Source of the DNA: an uncultured Actinomycetes bacterium | GTDB taxonomy: Bacteria; Actinomycetota; Thermoleophilia; Solirubrobacterales; Solirubrobacteraceae | Assembly (NCBI GenBank): GCA_937888775.1 | Contig: CALAQT010000022.1 | Location: forward strand, 1-11,310 | Direction of reading: 5' to 3' | DNA length: 11,310 nucleotides | Shown: one piece after another, positions 7,326 to 11,310 of the stretch | Layout of the letters: each line of letters begins with the position of its first letter | How positions within the stretch are numbered: position 1 is the stretch's first letter | Program-made: the position numbers and the translations under genes | The notes under the pieces: model-generated | The model's database searches: none | Seen by the model: the letters and a program-made list of their open reading frames with translations, nothing else | Told to the model about the DNA's origin: nothing

Positions 7326-7964
7326 CTAGTGCTTGACGACTGCCTGGATCAGCATCAGGCAACCGTCGACGCCGGCGCTGTTGCTGAAGCCGTGGCCAAG
7401 CGCGAGGATCGGGTCGAACAGCAGCTGGCCGGGGGTACCGTCGGAGCAGTACTCGGCGGTGTTGCTGGTCGTATCGATCGCGATCTCCTGCCCCTTCTTG
7501 ACCTTAAGGCTGACCTTGAACTTCTCGACCGGGTAGACGCTGTCGGCCATCTGGCTCTGAGTCGGGCCGGGGACCGTGATCAGCCGGCTGCGGGCGGTGA
7601 CCTCCGCCTGGCCGCTCTTGAAGTTGGCGGCCACGTGACGGACGCTGACGACCTTGGCGGTGAACGTCATCGGGCCTTCCGGGCGGACCTTCAGCTGAAC
7701 GACCATGCCGGTCGTCTTCGACTGCGCATGGCCGGAGAACCCCGGATAGTCAGAGCCGACGTGGGTGCAGAGGTCTCCGGGGCTGCCGACCCCGTCCTCC
7801 GAGCACGTCGAGCCGGCGTTCGCCGGGGTGTGGTCGAGGCTCGATCCGAACCAGGTCGTCGATGCCGATGCCGCAGCGGGAACCAGGGCGATCGCCCCGA
7901 GCGCGACCGCTGCACTGGCCATCAAGCGGGACCGGCTGATGAAGCTGTTCGTGATTGCTGACAT
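7326..7964 (-). CDS. Small exported beta-rich protein, unnamed actinobacterial family
   Basis: The product has 212 residues. A signal peptide covers about 1-34 (SRSRLMASAAVALGAIALVP, then ASA before STTWFG). The mature part is beta-strand-rich with four cysteines (54, 66, 173, 202), probably two disulfides, and ends DGCLMLIQAVVKH. The pattern 'TWFGS.LDHTP', 'G-M-V-V-Q-L-K-V', 'VKKGQEIAIDT', 'YCSDGTPGQLLFDP' and a final 'DGCLML' matches small exported proteins I associate with Thermoleophilia; I know no Pfam name or function. The start is the ATG at 7964, with GGAGAGAG 4 nt upstream. The frame stays open to an ATG at 8066, but those 34 extra codons include a DUF4242 remnant and the repeat, and would bury the signal peptide. 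It faces the protease gene tail-to-tail and probably has its own promoter at 8003-8031. Confidence 0.85.
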   Translation of the reverse strand: MSAITNSFISRSRLMASAAVALGAIALVPAAASASTTWFGSSLDHTPANAGSTCSEDGVGSPGDLCTHVGSDYPGFSGHAQSKTTGMVVQLKVRPEGPMTFTAKVVSVRHVAANFKSGQAEVTARSRLITVPGPTQSQMADSVYPVEKFKVSLKVKKGQEIAIDTTSNTAEYCSDGTPGQLLFDPILALGHGFSNSAGVDGCLMLIQAVVKH

Positions 7965-8002
7965 GTGACTCTCTCCAGAAGTGGTGGTTGAGCGATATCG
8001 CC

Positions 8003-8031
8003 AAGCTATGGCCCCGGAAACCCTCCTCCAA
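8003..8031 (-). promoter_or_regulatory. Predicted promoter C for the exported-protein gene (degenerate third copy)
   Basis: TTGGAG (8031-8026) and TAGCTT (8008-8003) lie 17 bp apart on the minus strand. The surrounding 31 bases (8001-8031) match 8074-8104 at 25 positions without gaps. The segment also contains GAGGGTTTCCGG (8025-8014), a 12-mer found otherwise only in the two 97-bp copies. The predicted start of transcription leaves a leader of about 30 nt containing the GGAGAGAG ribosome site. Confidence 0.55.
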
Positions 8032-8046
8032 CGCACCCCAGAGGTG

Positions 8047-8066
8047 TCGAGCACGTATTCCGGCAT
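8047..8066 (-). pseudogene. DUF4242 5' remnant (MPEYVLD)
   Basis: The ATG at 8066 begins MPEYVLD, aligned base for base with MPEYLLE of the intact gene at 3304 (one mismatch in 20 bases). After this the sequences diverge (TSGVRWRR against FYVSGTDP). The remnant runs in frame into the exported-protein ORF without a stop, but the later ATG with a strong ribosome site is the likelier start of that gene. Confidence 0.65.
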
Positions 8067-8075
8067 CGCCGAACC

Positions 8076-8104
8076 AAGCTAGGGCCCGCGAGACCCGCCT
8101 TCAA
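8076..8104 (-). promoter_or_regulatory. Predicted promoter B, upstream tandem copy
   Basis: TTGAAG (8104-8099) and TAGCTT (8081-8076) with a 17-bp spacer repeat the layout of promoter A, again 9 nt from an ATG (8066). Here the ATG opens only a DUF4242 remnant. It lies about 70 bp upstream of promoter C in the same direction, so the exported-protein gene may have tandem promoters. Confidence 0.5.
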
Positions 8105-8116
8105 TACCGGAAACCC

Positions 8117-10873
8117 TCAATCCTCAGCGGGCACCTGCGCCGACAGCCTGGCCGCCAGCTGCCCTCGCGAGCTGATCCCGAGCTTCGCGTAAACGCGCGA
8201 GAGATGCACCTCGACCGTGTGGACGGTGACGACCAGCTCCTGCGCGATCTGCTTGTTCGACAGCCCTCCGGCAGCCAACTCGGCCGTCCGCTGCTCGGAC
8301 CGCGTCAGCTCACCGTCGGCCCGCGGGCTCCGGGTCGCGACCCGTGCGAGCTCCGCGCGGACCTGCTCGGCCCAACCGGGCGAGTTCATCGCATCGAACG
8401 CCGCGGCGGCCCGCTCCATCGCGCTGCGGGCCAAACCCCACTGCCGCCGCCGGCGCTGCGCGCGACCGAGACTCAACAGCGATCGCGCGGCATCGAAGTG
8501 CAAGCCCAACGCCTCATAGTCGGCCGCGGCACGCTCGAGACCCTCCGCAGCTTCCACGTCGGCGGCCGATCCAGCGAGTCGCACCACGTTCCGGCACCGC
8601 CGGGCGGTGATCATCCCCCACGGGTGCGCCTGACGCTCGGCGAGCTCGGCCAGACGAGCGGTAATCGCCTCTGCCTCCTCCAGCTCGTCGAGCTCCGCCA
8701 ACGCCTGAACGAGCTCCGGAGCGACAGGGAACACACCCGGCTCCTGGACCCCCTCCCGCTCGCCGTGCTCCCAAACCGCGCGCAGACGCTCGGCGGCCTT
8801 CGCCGGCTGATGCGCAAGCAGCCAGCCGACACTGACCGCGCGGAGCCCCTCGAACTCGTCCCACCGACACCCGGTCTGCCGACCTCGAGCCACGGCCAGC
8901 GTCCCCCACCGCTCGGTCGCCTCGATGTCGCCTCGCCCGGCAGCGAGCAGCGCCCGGCAGCGCTCGTACTTGGGGCGGAACATCAGCTCACGATCGGTCG
9001 ACTGCCACCACTCGTCCAGCAGCGCCTCGGCGGCATCCCAGGCGCCGGCCCGCAGATGCAGCTCACACACATGCAGGCGCATCAGCGCGTAGGACTCGAG
9101 CTCCCCGCGCTCGTCCGCAAGCTGCAGCAGGCGGGTGAGCGCCTCCCGCGCCCGCCGGATCTCTCCGCGCCAGACGAGCCGCTGCCCTGCGACCCGCTCG
9201 GGCGCCGCCGCGATGTAGGCGGTCTCGTCAGACACTGCCCGCGAGGCGCCGCACAGATCGTCGACCGGCCGCCCGCCCATCGCCCGTGCCCAGGCCAAGG
9301 CGTACAGCGCGGTGCGCTGGACGCCGGGCCCCGCAGCCGCTGCCGCCTCCACGGCGGCCAGCGCCGATTGCTCGGCCCCCAGGATGTCCGAGATCGTGCT
9401 CGCGGCGGCGTTGGATGCCTGCTTGGCAAGAGCGCGCGCCCGGAGCCCGGGGTCGTCGCCAGCCTCAGCCAGCGCGCGCTGGCGCAAAGCGGCGAGATCG
9501 TCCATGTGCCGAGAGCCGGCACCCTCGGCCAGCATCAGCCATGCCCGGGCGCGCGGCTCTCCGGGCGGCAGCGACTCCACCTCCGGCGTCAGCAGGTCCG
9601 CCAGGCGCCCCATCTCACCGGCTGTCTCGAGATACGCCGCCAGGCTCAGCACCCGCGCAGCGCGATGCTCCGAATCGGGCGGCGTTAGCCGCAGCGCGTG
9701 CTCAGCCAGCGCGACCGACTGCTGCCGGGCACCTCGCGCCGAGGCGACGGCGGCCGCTTCGGCCACGGTCGCAGACAGCGCAGCGTCGGCTTCCTCCGCG
9801 GCCAGCGCCAGATGCATCGCCCGCAGCTCGACATCGGACAACGCGCCCGCCAGCGCGACATGCAGCTCGCGCCTCTCGGCCCGGCCCACGCTCCGCACTG
9901 CAGCCGCCGCGAGCAGCGGATGCGCGGCGCGCACACGGTCGCCGTCGACCCGCACGATCCCGCGGTCGACGGCATCGTCAACCGCGCCCTCGGAGACGAC
10001 CGCGACCAGCTCACCGACCCGCAGATCGGCGCTCAACGCGAGTGCCACCAGAACCCGCCGCAGCGGCGACGCCAGCGACGCCACCCGCATCCCGAGCAGA
10101 TCCTCGATCCCGGCTGGGACGGGGAGCTCCTCCGCGGCCACCGGCACACCGTTGGCGAGCAGCTCCCGGCCGAGCTCGAGCACGAACAGCGGGTTGGCGA
10201 GCGTGATCTCGACGATCCGCCGCAGGAGCTGGCGAGACACCCTCAACCCCAGACGGTCAATCAGCAGCCGGCGGATCGCGCCGAAACTCAGCGGCGAGAC
10301 CTCCACACACTGCACGTCGCCGCGATCCAGCGCCCGCTCGATGGCGGTCGACGTGTCAGCGCGGCGCGTGAGCAGAAACGCCACACGCTCCTCGCGCAGC
10401 CGGCGCGCGAGAAAGGTCAACACCTCCAACGACGACTCGTCCAACCATTGCACGTCATCGATCACGATCAGCAGCTGGGTGTCCGCAGCCAGGCTCCGCA
10501 GCAGGTTGCGAAAGCCGAGGGCGATTGCCTGCGCGCTCGGCGGCCCGTCGACCGGTTCGGCACGAAGCAGAGCCACCTCCAGAGCGGTGCGCTGCGGACC
10601 GGCGAGGCCGGCGAGATCGCCGGTGACGACGTCGTCGCAGAGATCGATCAACGCCGAGAACGGGAGCTTAGCCTCGGCGCTGCTGCCGCGAGCCGCCAGC
10701 ACACGCCACCCGCGCTCGCGAGCGAGCCCGATCGCCGCCTCCCACAATGTCGTCTTACCGATGCCGGCCCGCCCGGTGAGAACGAACGCCCGTCGCGACG
10801 CATTCGCGTCCACGAACTCACGGATCAACACCAACTCGGACTCGCGTCCAATGACGCGAGTTAGCGATCCCAT
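8117..10873 (-). CDS. LAL-family LuxR transcriptional regulator with AAA-like ATPase domain
   Basis: The product has 918 residues, typical for large ATP-binding regulators of the LuxR family (MalT-related LAL class). The N-terminal ATPase module begins VIGRESELVLIREF. Walker A is GRAGIGKT (34-41), Walker B LLIVIDD followed by VQWLDESS (134-148), and the LLTRR strand is near 167-171. A long alpha-helical, Ala/Leu/Glu-rich region (about 330-850) looks like TPR-type repeats used for ligand or partner sensing. The C-terminal LuxR helix-turn-helix is at 856-910 (LTRSEQRTAELAAGGLSNKQIA ... TVEVHLSRVYAKLGI). There is no signal peptide or transmembrane segment, so it is a cytoplasmic DNA-binding protein. 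The ATG at 10873 has GGGGAGGGG just upstream. The effector is unknown. Its 3' end overlaps the repeat that carries promoter B, and the same tail is found before the DUF4242 operon, so those promoters are its most obvious candidate targets (inference). Confidence 0.95.
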   Translation of the reverse strand: MGSLTRVIGRESELVLIREFVDANASRRAFVLTGRAGIGKTTLWEAAIGLARERGWRVLAARGSSAEAKLPFSALIDLCDDVVTGDLAGLAGPQRTALEVALLRAEPVDGPPSAQAIALGFRNLLRSLAADTQLLIVIDDVQWLDESSLEVLTFLARRLREERVAFLLTRRADTSTAIERALDRGDVQCVEVSPLSFGAIRRLLIDRLGLRVSRQLLRRIVEITLANPLFVLELGRELLANGVPVAAEELPVPAGIEDLLGMRVASLASPLRRVLVALALSADLRVGELVAVVSEGAVDDAVDRGIVRVDGDRVRAAHPLLAAAAVRSVGRAERRELHVALAGALSDVELRAMHLALAAEEADAALSATVAEAAAVASARGARQQSVALAEHALRLTPPDSEHRAARVLSLAAYLETAGEMGRLADLLTPEVESLPPGEPRARAWLMLAEGAGSRHMDDLAALRQRALAEAGDDPGLRARALAKQASNAAASTISDILGAEQSALAAVEAAAAAGPGVQRTALYALAWARAMGGRPVDDLCGASRAVSDETAYIAAAPERVAGQRLVWRGEIRRAREALTRLLQLADERGELESYALMRLHVCELHLRAGAWDAAEALLDEWWQSTDRELMFRPKYERCRALLAAGRGDIEATERWGTLAVARGRQTGCRWDEFEGLRAVSVGWLLAHQPAKAAERLRAVWEHGEREGVQEPGVFPVAPELVQALAELDELEEAEAITARLAELAERQAHPWGMITARRCRNVVRLAGSAADVEAAEGLERAAADYEALGLHFDAARSLLSLGRAQRRRRQWGLARSAMERAAAAFDAMNSPGWAEQVRAELARVATRSPRADGELTRSEQRTAELAAGGLSNKQIAQELVVTVHTVEVHLSRVYAKLGISSRGQLAARLSAQVPAED

Positions 10874-10908
10874 GACCCCTCCCCAGGGTGCCTACTCGGG
10901 TCGATGGA

Positions 10909-10939
10909 AATATATCCGCACGGTAGGGCCGTGGCTACC
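10909..10939 (-). promoter_or_regulatory. Possible luxR promoter with overlapping inverted repeat
   Basis: TATATT (minus, 10914-10909) is a good -10-like box in an otherwise very GC-rich stretch, about 36 nt from the luxR ATG. The hexamer 17 bp upstream is TAGCCA, a poor -35, as expected of an activator-dependent or regulated promoter. An inverted repeat with 5-bp arms GGTAG/CTACC (10922-10926 and 10935-10939) overlaps the -35 zone and might be an operator. This is weak evidence from composition only. Confidence 0.35.
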
Positions 10940-11245
10940 CTGCCGAATCAACTCCGCCCTCCTCCATCCGCCGTAAACTCCCTGCAAACGGCGAGGTTCA
11001 ATCGGGACGTCGTATTTCAGATCCCGCGCCGCGTAAGTGAGCTCGCCGCTAGATACGGACGCTTACGGACCGTGTGCCCTTGGCAACGAACAGTCAGCGC
11101 CCCCACCGGCGCCCGTCCAGATCGCGGAAGAACGCTCGTTCGCGAGGTGCGCGGTCTCCGCGCCGAGCAGGGCCCGTGGAGTCGCCGACGAGATGCCCGT
11201 ACGACAACGAAGGCAGGTCTGCATCGGCCGTCGAGAGCCGGCCGA

Positions 11246-11277
11246 GTGTGGCTGCTCCACGCCTGGAGCGGCCACGC
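11246..11277. other. Strong stem-loop near right edge
   Basis: GTGGCTGCTCCA (11248-11259) pairs with TGGAGCGGCCAC (11264-11275) around a 4-nt CGCC loop; the only non-Watson-Crick position is one T-G pair. An outer T-G and G-C pair extend it to 11246-11277. No T-run follows on either strand. It could be a terminator for a minus-strand gene beyond the edge, or a structured RNA element. Confidence 0.45.
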
Positions 11278-11310
11278 CGGCGTCGCTACCGCTTCGCTCA
11301 AATATGGGTT

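Larger units (their letters stand above)
8047..8143 (-). repeat. 97-bp direct repeat, copy B
   Basis: This is the partner of 3285-3381 (88/97 identical; 8094-8143 identical over 50 bases). It starts inside the intact luxR 3' end (stop codon 8119-8117), crosses the promoter-like segment and ends within seven codons of a DUF4242-like start. Similarity stops at both outer edges. Confidence 0.92.
10874..11310. other. Intergenic region upstream of luxR, no convincing gene
   Basis: Apart from the putative promoter near 10909-10939 and the stem-loop at 11246-11277, I see nothing I can name. Two overlapping minus-strand frames (11301-11017 and 11275-11063) are Arg/Ser/Pro-rich with no recognisable fold or clear ribosome site; one uses a TTG start. 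They could be the decayed end of a gene lying beyond the right edge. Confidence 0.5.

Noticed and set aside
3285..8143. Direct repeats as ends of a transposon or phage attachment sites
   Set aside because: No transposase, integrase, terminal inverted repeats or tRNA gene is seen, and the repeats consist of host-gene ends. Recombination or duplication explains them better.
9312..10976. 554-codon plus-strand frame, and 7955-9688 (577 codons), opposite luxR
   Set aside because: Composition is dominated by Ser/Arg/Ala or Arg/Pro/Gln repeats with no fold. The opposite strand encodes clear Walker and helix-turn-helix motifs.
11017..11301. 94-residue minus-strand ORF at the right edge
   Set aside because: It has a TTG start, Arg/Ser/Pro-rich content, no clear ribosome site and no recognised family. 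It overlaps another equally unconvincing frame. A decayed or truncated gene is possible but not supported.
1..11310. CRISPR array, tRNA, rRNA or riboswitch
   Set aside because: I found no regularly spaced short repeats and no cloverleaf or rRNA-like segment. Leaders are too short for known riboswitches, apart from the unassigned region upstream of luxR.

Overview
The window is high-GC, densely coded DNA. It has a LAL-type LuxR regulator, a DUF4242-like small protein and several exported beta-sandwich proteins of a style I associate with soil Actinobacteria of the class Thermoleophilia (Solirubrobacter/Conexibacter-like). That assignment rests on protein style and base composition; no rRNA or other marker gene is present.

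Layout, left to right. Positions 149-3304 hold a four-gene operon on the minus strand. In transcription order these are a DUF4242-like protein (3304-3020), a secreted Kelch-repeat protein (3023-1227), a small two-helix membrane protein (1230-739) and a soluble DUF3137-like protein (742-149). All three junctions are 4-base ATGA/GTGA stop/start overlaps, so the genes look translationally coupled. Diverging from it on the plus strand is a 1270-residue secreted multidomain protein (3460-7272) with a complete metzincin-type zinc site (HELFHLFGRPH) and Met-turn. It ends at a strong stem-loop. Convergent to it is a small exported beta-rich protein (7326-7964, minus). Upstream of that, on the same strand, lies a 918-residue LAL-family LuxR regulator (8117-10873). 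Positions 10874-11310 carry the probable regulator promoter and a stem-loop but no convincing gene.

The most unusual structure is a 97-bp direct repeat (3285-3381 and 8047-8143; 88/97 identical, with 50 consecutive identical bases). Each copy joins the 3' end of the luxR gene, a promoter-like region and the first codons of the DUF4242 gene. At the left copy the DUF4242 gene is whole and luxR is only an 8-codon tail; at the right copy luxR is whole and DUF4242 is only a short head. The protease gene and the exported-protein gene lie between the copies. This suggests that a luxR-DUF4242 pair was split by insertion or duplication. A third, degenerate copy of the promoter part (8001-8031) lies just upstream of the exported-protein gene. 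All three copies keep a -35-like TTGRAG, a 17-bp spacer and a TAGCKT -10-like box. My inference is that the Kelch operon and the exported-protein gene share one promoter type, perhaps controlled by the adjacent LAL regulator. The function of the set is unknown; an envelope or extracellular role fits the four exported or membrane products.
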